Source: Streptomyces natalensis ATCC 27448
GTDB taxonomy: Bacteria > Actinomycetota > Actinomycetes > Streptomycetales > Streptomycetaceae
Length of the DNA stretch: 64,000 nucleotides
Direction of reading: 5' to 3'
Assembly (NCBI RefSeq): GCF_000935125.1
Contig: NZ_JRKI01000017.1
Location: 203,407 to 267,406 of the forward strand
Shown here: piece by piece, positions 8,365 through 17,894 of the stretch
Numbering within the stretch: position 1 is the stretch's first letter
How the letters are laid out: each line of letters begins with the position of its first letter
Notes under the pieces: generated by a model
The model's database searches: none
The model's input: the letters and a program-made list of their open reading frames with translations, nothing else
What the model was told of the DNA's origin: nothing
Program-made: the position numbers and the translations under genes

Positions 8365-9402
8365 GTGCGTACCGATGACAAGCTCGACCAGATGGAGGAG
8401 CGCCCGACCGACCGCGTTCAACCGCCCCCGATGACCCCGACCCGCCTGTGGCTGTTCGGCGGCACGCTGGCGGTGTATCTCGCGATCGTGATCGGCGTGC
8501 TGACCACGTCATGGTTGGTCACCCTCGACTGGCAGGTCATGTTTTTCCGGCCCTACAAGCAGTGGCCGGAAATCCACGCCTTCCTCGACTACTTCGTGGT
8601 CCTGGGCCAGCGCGGCCCGACCGCGGTGGCGGTGGCGGCCTGGCTGGGCTGGCGCTGCTGGCGCCAGCGCAACCTCCACCCGCTGCTGGTGCTCGGCGCC
8701 TCGCTGCTGCTGCTGAACATGACCGTGGGCGCCGCCAAGATCGGCATGGGCCGGCTCGGTCCGCACTACGCGACGACCGTCGGCGCCAGTGAGATGTGGC
8801 TGGGCGGCGACATATTCCCGTCGGGCCACACCGCGAACGCCGTGGTCACCTGGGGTGTCCTGGCCTATATCGCGACCACCCCGCTGCGCCGCCGCATCCT
8901 GTCGGTGATCGCCGCACTGGGCGCGCTGGGTGTCGGCATGACCACCGTCTACCTCGGTACGCACTGGGTCAGCGATGTGGTGCTCGGCTGGGCCGCGGGC
9001 CTTCTGGTGCTGCTGGCGATGCCCTGGCTGGAGCCCGGCATCACCTGGGTCGAGGACCGCCTGATGGGCATCATCCTGCGGCTCTGGCTGCGGCTGCGCC
9101 CCGATTCGCTGCGCGGCCCGCTCCCGGTCGGTGTGCCGGCCCCGGGGTTCTCCCGGCGGCGCCTGACGCCCGAGGGAGACGTGCTGGTGCGCGAGACCAT
9201 CGGCGCCGGCACGGTCGGCCGTACCGCCCCCGGACGCCCCCAGGACGGCTGGCCGCACCACGCGACGCGCCCGTACGCCATCCGCTCCGAGCGCTCCCCG
9301 GCCGCCCCCACGGGCAGCCGCCGCCCGCCGCACGCGGACCGCGTCCCGCGCACCACTCCGCTCAGCCCGGCCTCCGGCCGCGGCCGCAACACCACCGGCT
9401 GA
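8365..9402 (+). CDS. PAP2-family membrane phosphatase (345 aa)
   Basis: Six hydrophobic spans are followed by a disordered, Arg/Pro-rich cytoplasmic tail of about 100 residues. Family motif 2 is intact (FPSGHTANAVV, about residue 150). Motif 3 keeps HWVSD but reads TTVYLGTHWVSD where SRxYLGxHxxSD is usual, so the motif-3 arginine is absent. Motif 1 (KxxxxxxRP) is also imperfect (KIGMGRLGPHY). Canonical members dephosphorylate phosphatidate or undecaprenyl pyrophosphate outside the membrane; reduced or altered activity is possible here. The GTG at 8365 is preferred because of the -10-like TAACGT; the ATG at 8392 is the alternative. Confidence 0.75.
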   Translation: MRTDDKLDQMEERPTDRVQPPPMTPTRLWLFGGTLAVYLAIVIGVLTTSWLVTLDWQVMFFRPYKQWPEIHAFLDYFVVLGQRGPTAVAVAAWLGWRCWRQRNLHPLLVLGASLLLLNMTVGAAKIGMGRLGPHYATTVGASEMWLGGDIFPSGHTANAVVTWGVLAYIATTPLRRRILSVIAALGALGVGMTTVYLGTHWVSDVVLGWAAGLLVLLAMPWLEPGITWVEDRLMGIILRLWLRLRPDSLRGPLPVGVPAPGFSRRRLTPEGDVLVRETIGAGTVGRTAPGRPQDGWPHHATRPYAIRSERSPAAPTGSRRPPHADRVPRTTPLSPASGRGRNTTG

Positions 9403-9450
9403 CCGCCCGGCAGACCGCGGGGCCGGTACGCACACCCTCACCCCGCACCG

Positions 9451-9488
9451 AAGGCCCCGGCCGCTCCTTCACGAGCAGCCGGGGCCTT
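9451..9488. terminator. Perfect 11-bp hairpin between convergent genes
   Basis: AAGGCCCCGGC (9451-9461) pairs exactly with GCCGGGGCCTT (9478-9488) around a 16-nt loop. Its position between PAP2 (+) and the I78 gene (-) fits a two-way terminator. Confidence 0.7.
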
Positions 9489-9517
9489 CGGCGTCTTCGG
9501 CGAGCGGTCGGCGGCCG

Positions 9518-9733
9518 TCAGCCCTGCCAGCTGCGGTGCACCACATCGTCCTTCACCTCGAAGTTGATCCGGCCGACGAGGTATTCCATGGTGATGATCG
9601 CCCCCGGCGGCAGCGACCGGACGGTGGTCCAGCCGCGCTCGCGGGCCCGCTCCTCGGCGGCCTGCCGGGCAAGACCCACATAAGCCTCGATGTCGTCCTG
9701 CGGTTCGCTGGGAAGATCCGGTACGGGTGCCAT
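9518..9733 (-). CDS. I78-family peptidase inhibitor-like protein (71 aa)
   Basis: The C-terminal half (ERGWTTVRSLPPGAIITMEY, then INFEV and VHRSWQG) matches the peptidase inhibitor I78 family (PF11720), which has a conserved W, P-G and a basic C-terminal strand. Members inhibit serine proteases, but the role in Streptomyces is not known. No signal peptide is visible, so it is probably cytoplasmic. Start MAPVPDLP at 9733 was chosen because TACGGT lies seven nt upstream and no Shine-Dalgarno exists; an in-frame start at 9811 would add 26 residues unlike the family. Confidence 0.75.
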   Translation of the reverse strand: MAPVPDLPSEPQDDIEAYVGLARQAAEERARERGWTTVRSLPPGAIITMEYLVGRINFEVKDDVVHRSWQG

Positions 9734-9740
9734 GCCAGCC

Positions 9741-9746
9741 ACCGTA
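9741..9746 (-). promoter_or_regulatory. -10-like hexamer, leaderless start candidate
   Basis: On the minus strand TACGGT ends seven nt before the ATG at 9733 of the I78 gene, and no ribosome binding site is present. Confidence 0.4.
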
Positions 9747-10108
9747 GGTGCCCGCGGCGTTACGCGGAAGGCCCGCCCGGCGCACACTTCGGTGTCCGTA
9801 CGGTCCGTCATTGGTCACACTTGTGTCACAGCCGACGCTGCGGCGTTTGCGGTAACTTCCTCACCCGTACGAGCCGTGTGGTGCGGCAAACGGGTGGAAA
9901 ACAATGCGGCCGGAATTCCTCCCTTGATCACCGGCTAATCCCGGCACCGGCCCGGCACCGGCCCGGCGCCGGGGATCGCACCGGAGCCCGGGAATTCGAC
10001 CGGCCCCGCCGCGGGAATCCCCTCCCCCGGTCACAATTACCGCCGGGCGAATATGGCCGGACGAGACACAGCCCACGCACATTTCCCGCACATCCTGTGG
10101 CCCGGGGT
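9747..10108. other. Intergenic region without a recognisable gene
   Basis: About 360 bp separate the I78 gene start from the end of the minus-strand 331-aa gene. They contain GC-rich direct repeats (CCGGCACCGGCC near 9950), some short palindromes and no supported open frame. A terminator for the 331-aa gene is expected here, but no strong hairpin stands out. Confidence 0.4.
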
Positions 10109-11104
10109 CTACGGCCGCTCCCGGCGGACGGGCCCCTCGGACAGCCCCTGGTCCTCCGTACCGGTGAACCGCAGCGCCAGGTCGTTGTCGAGGGTGTAGT
10201 ACGGCTTGACCTTGACCTGCCCGGCCGCCGTCGGCAACGGCAGTGCGGGATAACGGAAGATCTGTTTCTTGTCCGGTACGTCGTCCAGGAGGCGGGCTAT
10301 GCGCACCGGGTGGGCGTCCGCGGCGGGGCGCAGCCACAGGTCCCACGGCTCGCCGCCGTCCGGCCCGGTGCCGGCCAGTTCCTCGTGGGTCAACGTGAAG
10401 GTGAAGTCCGGGCCCTCGATGTCCAGCGGGACGGTGACGGCGGGCGCGGCGTCGTCCACGGCCCGCGTGGTGCGCCGGGCGCGCGCCTCGGCCCGGGCAC
10501 CGGCCGCCGGGGAGGCGCCGTAGAGCCGGCCGGAGACCGTGATGCCCTCGGGCGTCACCCGGATGTCGCCGGCCTCGGCGTGCGGGCCGCGCAGCCAGCT
10601 GCGCAGGGCGAGATTGCCGAATTTCGTGGCGTACGGAATGCGCACGCCGAGCCGGCCGATACCGGCCAGCGGGCGGCGGTCCACCAGGGAGCGCAGATCG
10701 TTGATGCCGGGCAGCAGGCGCCGCGGGTCCGAGCCGTCGCCCAGGTCGGCGTAGGCGTTCCAGCGGCCCTCGGCGAGCGCGACGGTGCTGGGCAGGACGG
10801 CGCGCAGCCGGCCGGAGCCGTTCGGGCCCAGCGGCAGCCGGACCTCGTCGTCGACGCCGTCGCCGCCGCGCAGCCGCAGCACCAGGGCGGCGTTCCAGGA
10901 AGTGGGGGCGGACTCGGGGGCGTTCAGGTCGAAGGTGAGGCCGCCGGCGGAGTCGGCGATGCAGTCGGCCCGCAGCTCCACCGGAGCGGCGGCCGCGGCC
11001 TGGGGTTCCTGGTCGATGACCGCATCCTTCGTCGGGGGTGTCGGGGTCGTCGTGGAGCTCATCGGCGTCGTGGGGGTCCCGGGCGTGGTGGTCGAGGCGG
11101 TCAT
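10109..11104 (-). CDS. Conserved protein coupled to a GT4 glycosyltransferase (331 aa)
   Basis: I do not recognise a catalytic family. Residues 1-35 are a Thr/Pro-rich low-complexity leader without a signal peptide. The rest is predicted beta-rich, with two similar-looking halves around GRLRAVLPSTVALAEGRWNA and EGRWxxY/PEGITVSGRLYG patterns. Similar beta-sandwich segments accompany actinobacterial glycosyl/teichoic-acid transferases. The start overlaps the stop of the upstream glycosyltransferase by ATGA, so the two are made together, and it may be a scaffold or substrate-binding partner. This is inference from linkage. Confidence 0.6.
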   Translation of the reverse strand: MTASTTTPGTPTTPMSSTTTPTPPTKDAVIDQEPQAAAAAPVELRADCIADSAGGLTFDLNAPESAPTSWNAALVLRLRGGDGVDDEVRLPLGPNGSGRLRAVLPSTVALAEGRWNAYADLGDGSDPRRLLPGINDLRSLVDRRPLAGIGRLGVRIPYATKFGNLALRSWLRGPHAEAGDIRVTPEGITVSGRLYGASPAAGARAEARARRTTRAVDDAAPAVTVPLDIEGPDFTFTLTHEELAGTGPDGGEPWDLWLRPAADAHPVRIARLLDDVPDKKQIFRYPALPLPTAAGQVKVKPYYTLDNDLALRFTGTEDQGLSEGPVRRERP

Positions 11105-12357
11105 GCCGTGCGCACCCCTCTCACCGCGCGGGCGGCGTCCTTGGTGGCGTAGACGCCGCTGAGCAGCGCGCCCCGGGTGCGGTGCCAGGTGCCGCGCAGG
11201 CGGTGGCCGCGGCGGCGGGCGAGCAGTTCGCCGAAGAGGGCTTCGTGGCGTCCGGCGACGACGGCCGGATCAAAGCGGCCGGAGGCGGCGAGCGCGGCGC
11301 GGCCCATCCGCTTGCGGGCGCCGTCGTCGTTGATCAGCTCCAGCAGCGCGCCGGCCAGCGCGGGGGGATCGCCGACCGGTACGAGCCGGCCGTCCACCCC
11401 GTCGTCGATGATCTCGCCGGGGCCGTGCGGACAGTCGGTGGCGACGACCGGGAGGCCACAGCGCATGGCCTCCACGATGGTCATCCCGAAGGCTTCGAGG
11501 CTGGAGGAGACCGCGGCGATCGAGCCCTTGGGCCACTCGGGCTCCAGGGGGCTGGCCGGGCCCATCAGGAAGACGTGGTTGTACAGGCCGAGTTCGTCTA
11601 TGAGCGCGCGCAGCGCCGCCTTCTCCACGCCGCCGCCGTATATCCGCAGCCGCCAGTCGGGGCGCTGGGCGACGACCTCGGCGAAGGCGCGGACCAGGAT
11701 GTCGTAGCGCTTGGCGCGGGCCAGCCGGCCGGCCGCGACGACCCATTTGCTGCCGCCGTCGGCGGGCTGGACGCCGGGGGCGGGCACGCTGTTGGGCACC
11801 GCCGCTATCCGCACGCCGGGCAGCCGCAGCGCGCCGCGGTAGGCGCGGGCGTCGGCCTCGGTGACGGTGGTGACCGCGTCCAGCCGCGGATAGGCGCCGC
11901 GCAGCGCGAGCCGGAGCTCCCGGGAGTGGGTGTTCAGGGTCAGATGCTCCTGCCCGATCCGCACCGGCCCGCGCCGGGCCTGCCGGGCGATGTGGACGTT
12001 CAGTCCGGGGCGGGTGCCGACGACCACGTCCGCTTCGAGGCGGCGCAGATGCTGGGCGATACGGCGGTCGGTGAGCTCGCTGTACTGGGCGTGGCGGCGC
12101 TCGGCGGCGGGGAACACCTTGGCGGGCCGCCGGTGCGCCGGGTCGGCGCCCTCGTAGCCGGGGCCGTCCTCCCTGAGGTCCACCAGATGCCGCAGCGTGA
12201 CCCCGGCGCCGAGGCCGAGGACCGGGGTGTCGCGGTGGCGCAGTACGGAGACGATCTCGACGTCGTGCCGCTCGGCGAGCGTATGGGCCAGGTTGAACGT
12301 GGTGCGGATCGTCCCCCCGATCCCGTACGCGTTGTGTAGCAGGAATGAGATGTGCAT
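11101..12357 (-). CDS. Family 4 glycosyltransferase (418 aa)
   Basis: GT-B fold enzyme. The N-terminal Rossmann domain opens MHISFLLHNAYGIGGTIRT, with the glycine-rich acceptor loop. The C-terminal donor domain has VVAAGRLARAKRYDILVRAF (about residue 225) and the EX7E nucleotide-sugar motif in SSSLEAFGMTIVEAMRCGLP (about residues 305-324). GT4 enzymes move a sugar from an NDP-sugar with retention; donor and acceptor are unknown. No membrane span is evident. The next gene overlaps its stop by 4 nt. The start at 12357 has only a weak GGGGA upstream. Confidence 0.85.
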   Translation of the reverse strand: MHISFLLHNAYGIGGTIRTTFNLAHTLAERHDVEIVSVLRHRDTPVLGLGAGVTLRHLVDLREDGPGYEGADPAHRRPAKVFPAAERRHAQYSELTDRRIAQHLRRLEADVVVGTRPGLNVHIARQARRGPVRIGQEHLTLNTHSRELRLALRGAYPRLDAVTTVTEADARAYRGALRLPGVRIAAVPNSVPAPGVQPADGGSKWVVAAGRLARAKRYDILVRAFAEVVAQRPDWRLRIYGGGVEKAALRALIDELGLYNHVFLMGPASPLEPEWPKGSIAAVSSSLEAFGMTIVEAMRCGLPVVATDCPHGPGEIIDDGVDGRLVPVGDPPALAGALLELINDDGARKRMGRAALAASGRFDPAVVAGRHEALFGELLARRRGHRLRGTWHRTRGALLSGVYATKDAARAVRGVRTA

Positions 12358-12573
12358 CCGTCCCCGTGTCCCCTGGTCTTCCGTTTTCCGGCCGTGCCCG
12401 GACTCCGCGCGGACGACATCCCGCGCCCCCCGACGGCGTCATACGTCCGGCTGCTGAACGGTTGGACACCGCAAAGGAGTTCCGGGTTGGGGGGTTTCGC
12501 CAAGTTGTTCCTTAAAAGTTAGGTCATCGGTAGCGACGGAAGGGAACCTTCCGGGACCGGATCGCATCCTCCG
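12358..12573. other. Region between the transglycosylase end and the glycosyltransferase start
   Basis: About 216 bp, locally less GC-rich around 12510-12530 (TTCCTTAAAAGTTAGG). It should hold the promoter of the minus-strand glycosyltransferase pair and the terminator of the transglycosylase. No gene and no strong hairpin were seen. Confidence 0.35.
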
Positions 12574-13386
<813 letters not shown>

Positions 13387-13500
13387 CTACCGAAACCGAT
13401 CATTCACGACCGCTTTTCCCCCACTCGCCGCCCTTCTTCGCTGTGCGTCGTTTGGTTCGATTCTGTTCCCGTCCGCGCGTGACTCCGGCCGCAGGTCACC

Positions 13501-13528
13501 CGTTGTCCTTGTAGGAGCCGGGACAACG
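13501..13528 (+). promoter_or_regulatory. Hairpin in the leader of the 13561 gene
   Basis: CGTTGTCC (13501-13508) pairs with GGACAACG (13521-13528) around a 12-nt loop. It lies about 30 nt upstream of the gene at 13561, so it is either a leader hairpin or an operator. Confidence 0.35.
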
Positions 13529-13560
13529 CCCGGCAGCCGCTCAGAGATCGAGGAGCCCCC

Positions 13561-14379
13561 GTGCCGCGCATGCTCGACGTCAGCGACGAGGTCCGCGCCG
13601 AGATCGGCGACGAAGAAGCCGATCGCCTGCTGGACGGTGGCGACGCCCCCGGAAGCTACGACTGCACGTCATGCCGCACCCCCGGCGACAGCGAGCAGGA
13701 GCGCACCAGCACCGTCCTGTTCGTGGGCGAGGAGACCGCGGTGCTCGCGTTCGCGCACGCCACCTGCATCCCCTCGCAGGTCGTCCCGGTGTCGGAGGAG
13801 CAGCTCAAGGGCGCCGTCCGCTCCATCACCGGCAAGGACGACGACACCGCCCACACCCCCGTGCAGGAGCCCGGCCCCGTCGCCCCGCCGCCCGCCGGCG
13901 AGCATCAGGCGACCCTGGGAATCACCTGCGGCCTGGTGCTGATCGAGGGCGAACTGCGCCCGGCGCTGGTCGTCGAGCCCAACGGCCCCATCGCCCGCCC
14001 CGGTTCGATGAGCCAGCAGGACGAATTCCTCCCGCTGCTGCGGGAGCAGGGCTTCGGCAATGTGACGGACATGAACCAGCTCCCCGCCCCCAACCCGGGC
14101 TGGTCCGCCCTGCTGGCCATGGGCAAGCTGCACGCCGTGCTCCAGCCGGGCTCGGCCGGCAACCAGTCCGCATGGTGGCAGGCACATCAGCCGCTGGCGG
14201 TCTCCGAGGGCTGGCGCGCGGCGGCCAACAAGGCGCAGGCCGTGCTGATGTACGCCGCGCCCGCGGGCACCATCGGCCACCAGCCGCGCGAGGACCTGAT
14301 GCGCCAGGCGCTGGAGCAGGCCGCCGCCCAGGGCGTGCTGGTGGCCGCGGCGATGCCGCTGGCCGGCACCGCCGCCTGA
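13561..14379 (+). CDS. Conserved hypothetical protein with N-terminal Cys motif (272 aa)
   Basis: The GTG start at 13561 has GGAG five nt upstream. An N-terminal domain (residues 1-100) contains YDCTSC and HATCIP, so three cysteines and a histidine could bind zinc. A Pro-rich linker (about 102-115) follows, then a second alpha/beta domain (LGITCGLVLIEGELRPALVV to the end), which appears unique to actinobacterial homologues. No signal peptide or membrane span. The function is unknown and no neighbour gives a strong hint. Confidence 0.7.
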   Translation: MPRMLDVSDEVRAEIGDEEADRLLDGGDAPGSYDCTSCRTPGDSEQERTSTVLFVGEETAVLAFAHATCIPSQVVPVSEEQLKGAVRSITGKDDDTAHTPVQEPGPVAPPPAGEHQATLGITCGLVLIEGELRPALVVEPNGPIARPGSMSQQDEFLPLLREQGFGNVTDMNQLPAPNPGWSALLAMGKLHAVLQPGSAGNQSAWWQAHQPLAVSEGWRAAANKAQAVLMYAAPAGTIGHQPREDLMRQALEQAAAQGVLVAAAMPLAGTAA

Positions 14380-14497
14380 GCCCGGCCGCAGCCACCGATC
14401 GCGGGAGCGACGCCGCCTGATGGGCGGTATTGCCCCGCGATCGGCCCTTTCCGGCCGAAAGCCGCACCCTCCGGGCACCGGGGTCGTTTGCAGATAC

Positions 14498-14830
14498 GTG
14501 CACGCATACGACCCCTCCTCCCGCGCCCCGTACCACCCGATCCCCGGCATGCGCCCGTCGCACGAGCCCGGGGGGCACTCGCCGGACCGCGCCTCGGGCA
14601 CCCCGATCTATGACGCGCTCTACGCCGAGTACCGCCGCTCCTTCAAAGCACTGCCCGGGGACCGTACGGACGAGGCGGAGGTCCCCGAGTCGCTGCGCGG
14701 CAACTGGAACCGCACGACGGCCTCCACGGGCCACTGGGAGGTCGTGGGCCGCCAGCCCTACCACCCCCGGGGCCATATCCCCGCGGCCCTTCCCCCGGGC
14801 CAGCGCGACGCCCGTTCCCAGGGCCGCTGA
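14498..14830 (+). CDS. Small conserved hypothetical protein (about 110 aa)
   Basis: The frame ends at 14830 immediately before a strong terminator, which supports a real gene. The protein is polar and basic, with YDPSSRAPYHPIPGMRP at the N-terminus and ESLRGNWNRTTASTGHWEVV in the middle; the even spread of Trp/Tyr/Arg resembles a conserved cytoplasmic protein rather than a shadow frame. The start is uncertain: GTG at 14498 keeps the RAPYHPIPGM segment, while ATG at 14549 gives 93 residues. No family recognised. Confidence 0.55.
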   Translation: MHAYDPSSRAPYHPIPGMRPSHEPGGHSPDRASGTPIYDALYAEYRRSFKALPGDRTDEAEVPESLRGNWNRTTASTGHWEVVGRQPYHPRGHIPAALPPGQRDARSQGR

Positions 14831-14847
14831 ACCCCGCACGGACACGA

Positions 14848-14880
14848 CGGCGCCCGGACCCCGCCGGGGTCCGGGCGCCG
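14848..14880. terminator. Perfect 16-bp inverted repeat between convergent genes
   Basis: CGGCGCCCGGACCCCG (14848-14863) and its exact complement (14865-14880) form a very stable hairpin between the 14498 gene (+) and der (-). It probably ends transcription from both sides. Confidence 0.8.
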
Positions 14881-14891
14881 TGCTGCCGCCG

Positions 14892-16352
14892 TTACTTCTT
14901 CCTGCCGCGCTTCTCGCGCACCCGTACCGAGATGTGGACCGGCGTCCCCTCGAAGCCGAACTCCTCGCGCAGCCGCCGCTCGATGAAGCGGCGGTAGCCC
15001 GCCTCCAGGAAGCCGGAGGCGAAGAGCACGAAGCGCGGGGGCCTGGTGCCGGCCTGGGTGCCGAAGAGGATGCGGGGCTGCTTGCCGCCGCGGATCGGGT
15101 GCGGGTGGGAGGCGACGATCTCGCCGAGGAAGGCGTTCAGCCGGCCCGTGGGGATACGGGTCTCCCAGCCGGCCAGCGCCGTCTCGATCGCCGGGACCAG
15201 CTTCTCCATGTGGCGCCCGGTGCGCGCGGAGACGTTCACCCGCATCGCCCACGGGATCTGGACGAGATCCCGCTCGATCTCCCGCTCCAGGTAGAAGCGG
15301 CGCTCCTCGTCGAGGGTGTCCCACTTGTTGTACGCGATGACCAGGGCGCGCCCGGCCTCCACGGCCATCGTGATGATCCGCTGGTCCTGGACGCTGATGG
15401 ACTCGCTGGCGTCGATCAGGACGACCGCCACCTCGGCCTTCTCCACGGCCGCCGCGGTGCGCAGCGAGGCGTAGTAGTCGGCGCCCTCCTGGAGGTGCAC
15501 CCGGCGGCGGATACCGGCGGTGTCCACGAACTTCCAGGTCTTGCCGCCCAGTTCGATCATCTCGTCGACCGGGTCGCGGGTGGTGCCGGCGATCTCGTTG
15601 ACGACCACCCGCTCCTCGCCGGCGACCTTGTTCAGCAGCGACGACTTACCGACGTTCGGGCGGCCGATCAGTGCGATCCGGCGGGGGCCGCCGAGGGCGG
15701 CGCCGAAGGTCTGCGCGGGTGCCTCGGGCAGCGCCTCCAGCGCGGCGTCGAGCATGTCGCCGGTGCCGCGGCCGTGCAGCGCGGAGATCGGGTGCGGCTC
15801 GCCCAGGCCCAGCGACCACAGCATCGCGGCGTCCGCCTCGCCGGACGGGCCGTCGACCTTGTTGGCGACCAGCACGACGGGCTTGCCGGCGCGGCGCAGC
15901 AGCTTGACGACGGCCTCGTCGGTGTCGGTGGCGCCGACCTTGGCGTCCACGACGAAGACGACCGCGTCGGCGGCCTCGATGGCGAACTCGGCCTGCATCG
16001 CCACGGAGGCGTCGATGCCGAGCACGTCCTGCTCCCAGCCGCCGGTGTCGACGACCTTGAAGCGGCGGCCGTTCCAGTCGGCCTCGTAGGTGACGCGGTC
16101 GCGGGTGACGCCCGGCTTGTCCTCGACGACCGCCTCGCGGCGGCCGATGATGCGGTTCACCAGCGTCGACTTGCCGACATTGGGGCGGCCGATGACGGCG
16201 AGGACGGGCAGCGGACCGTGTCCGGCCGCCGCGATGTCACCCTCGACCTCTTCGAGGTCGAAGCCCTCTTCCGCGGCGAGCTCCATGAACTCCGCGTACT
16301 CGGCGTCGCCAAGCGCACCGTGCTCGTCGCCGGTGGGGGTCTGGTCGTTCAT
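14892..16352 (-). CDS. der: Ribosome-assembly GTPase Der (EngA), 486 aa
   Basis: Two tandem G domains each have GRPNVGKS P-loops (about residues 55 and 230), DTGGW and DTAGI switch II motifs, and NKVD/NKWD specificity motifs. They are followed by the KH-like C-terminal domain (residues about 395-486) with the basic end EKRGRKK. Der is essential for 50S subunit maturation. An acidic N-terminal extension of about 45 residues precedes G1. ATG at 16352 has GAGGAA eight nt upstream. cmk and plsC lie upstream on the same strand, the usual actinobacterial arrangement. Confidence 0.97.
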   Translation of the reverse strand: MNDQTPTGDEHGALGDAEYAEFMELAAEEGFDLEEVEGDIAAAGHGPLPVLAVIGRPNVGKSTLVNRIIGRREAVVEDKPGVTRDRVTYEADWNGRRFKVVDTGGWEQDVLGIDASVAMQAEFAIEAADAVVFVVDAKVGATDTDEAVVKLLRRAGKPVVLVANKVDGPSGEADAAMLWSLGLGEPHPISALHGRGTGDMLDAALEALPEAPAQTFGAALGGPRRIALIGRPNVGKSSLLNKVAGEERVVVNEIAGTTRDPVDEMIELGGKTWKFVDTAGIRRRVHLQEGADYYASLRTAAAVEKAEVAVVLIDASESISVQDQRIITMAVEAGRALVIAYNKWDTLDEERRFYLEREIERDLVQIPWAMRVNVSARTGRHMEKLVPAIETALAGWETRIPTGRLNAFLGEIVASHPHPIRGGKQPRILFGTQAGTRPPRFVLFASGFLEAGYRRFIERRLREEFGFEGTPVHISVRVREKRGRKK

Positions 16353-16410
16353 GAAGTCCGTTCCTCGTTCATCATCGTCATCGGTGGGGCACTGGTACGC
16401 GCCCCACTAC

Positions 16411-17079
16411 TCAAAGTGTCGGTCGGCGCCCGGTCAGGCGCCTGGCCTCGGCCAGGTGGGCGGTCAGCCGCTCCTGGATCCGTACGGTCGCCTCGTCCAG
16501 CGCCTTACGGGTGCGCCGCCCGCTGCCGTCGCCCGCCTGGAAGCCGTCACCGAAGACGACATCGACGCGGCCGCGCAGCGGCGGTATGGCCGGGTTCAGC
16601 CGGCTGGTGCGGTCGGTGCTGCCGAGCACCGCGACGGGCACGACCGGAGCCCCGGAGCGCACCGCGAAGTACGCCAGCCCGGCGCGCAGCGACGCGAAGT
16701 CACCCTCGCCGCGGGTGCCTTCGGGAAAGATCCCCAGCACACCGCCGCGCTCCAGCACACCGACCGCGTCGGTGATCGCCTTGCGGTCGGTGGCGTCGCG
16801 GTCCACCTTCAGCTGCCCGATACCGCGCAGGAAGGGATCCAGCGGGCCGACGAAGGCTTCCTTCTTGATGAGGAAGTGCACCGGCCGGGGCGCGGTGCCC
16901 ATCAGCATCGGGCCGTCGATACCGTGCGAGTGGTTGACGGCGAGGATCACCGGGCCCGCGGACGGCACCTTCCAGGCGCCCAGCACCCGCGGCCGCCACA
17001 GCCCGTACATCAGGCCGATGCCGATCCGCCGGCCGACCGCGGCGCCGGCCTCGCTCGGCGCCCTGCCGGATTCGGTCAC
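16411..17079 (-). CDS. plsC: 1-acyl-sn-glycerol-3-phosphate acyltransferase (222 aa)
   Basis: The PlsC acyltransferase motifs are clear: AVNHSHGIDGPML carries the HX4D catalytic pair (about residues 48-53), followed by KKEAFVGP, GIFPEGTRGEGD (acceptor phosphate binding) and VVPVAVLG. It should acylate lysophosphatidate to phosphatidate at the membrane. The start is the GTG at 17079, which overlaps the cmk stop (GTGA); a longer start at 17133 would add 18 basic residues inside cmk. It is co-transcribed with cmk and der. Confidence 0.9.
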   Translation of the reverse strand: MTESGRAPSEAGAAVGRRIGIGLMYGLWRPRVLGAWKVPSAGPVILAVNHSHGIDGPMLMGTAPRPVHFLIKKEAFVGPLDPFLRGIGQLKVDRDATDRKAITDAVGVLERGGVLGIFPEGTRGEGDFASLRAGLAYFAVRSGAPVVPVAVLGSTDRTSRLNPAIPPLRGRVDVVFGDGFQAGDGSGRRTRKALDEATVRIQERLTAHLAEARRLTGRRPTL

Positions 17080-17795
17080 CGGGCGAGTCCCGCCTTTGCG
17101 GCGCTCGCGCCCTCGATCAGGGTGACCACGCATTCGATGACCTGCTCCAGGGTCAGCTCGGTGGTGTCCACCTCGACCGCGTCGTCCGCCTTGGCCAGCG
17201 GGGAGGTCTTACGCGAGGAGTCGGCGGCGTCCCGCTTGATCAGGGCCTCGCGGGTGGCGGCCAGGTCGGTGGCGTCCTTGCCCTTGAGCTCGCCCGCGCG
17301 GCGGGCCGCCCGGGCCTCGGGGGACGCGGTGAGGAAGACCTTGAGGTCGGCGTCGGGCAGGACCGTTATGCCGATGTCACGGCCCTCGACGACGATGCCG
17401 CGCGGCGCCTCGGCGGCGATGGTGCGCTGGAGCTCGGTGATCCGGGCGCGCACCTCGGCGACCGCGCTGACGGCGCTGACCGCGGCGGTGACCTCCTGGG
17501 TGCGGATCGGGCCCGCGGCGTCCAGACCGTCGACCGAGATGGTCGGGGCGGCCGGGTCCGTACCGGAGACGATGTGCGGCTTGGCGGCGGCATCGGCGAC
17601 GGCGGTGGCGTCCTGGACGTCGATGCCGTTGCTCAGCATCCACCACGTGATCGCGCGGTACTGGGCGCCGGTGTCGAGATAGCCGAGGCCCAGCTTGGCG
17701 GCGACGGCCTTGGACGTGCTGGACTTGCCCGTGCCTGCGGGGCCGTCGATGGCGACAATCACTGCAGCCGGGGCGGTCCGGGTGGCGGTTTCCAC
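17076..17795 (-). CDS. cmk: Cytidylate kinase (239 aa)
   Basis: P-loop GPAGTGKSS near the N-terminus, LDTGAQYRAITWWML (NMP binding), GRDIGITVLPDADLKVFLTA and the KRDAADSSRKTSPL lid region are diagnostic. It phosphorylates CMP/dCMP to the diphosphate. The start was taken as GTG at 17795, about 11 nt after AGGAAAGG; a frame open to 17858 allows a longer form. It lies between tyrA upstream and plsC downstream (4-nt overlap with plsC). Confidence 0.95.
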   Translation of the reverse strand: METATRTAPAAVIVAIDGPAGTGKSSTSKAVAAKLGLGYLDTGAQYRAITWWMLSNGIDVQDATAVADAAAKPHIVSGTDPAAPTISVDGLDAAGPIRTQEVTAAVSAVSAVAEVRARITELQRTIAAEAPRGIVVEGRDIGITVLPDADLKVFLTASPEARAARRAGELKGKDATDLAATREALIKRDAADSSRKTSPLAKADDAVEVDTTELTLEQVIECVVTLIEGASAAKAGLAR

Positions 17796-17894
17796 GGTGA
17801 CGAACACCTTTCCTGTGCACGGGGCGGAGGTCCACGGCCGATAAGTGGCCTCGGACAAGGTTACTGGCTCGCCCGCACCGCCCCGTCCACGGTC

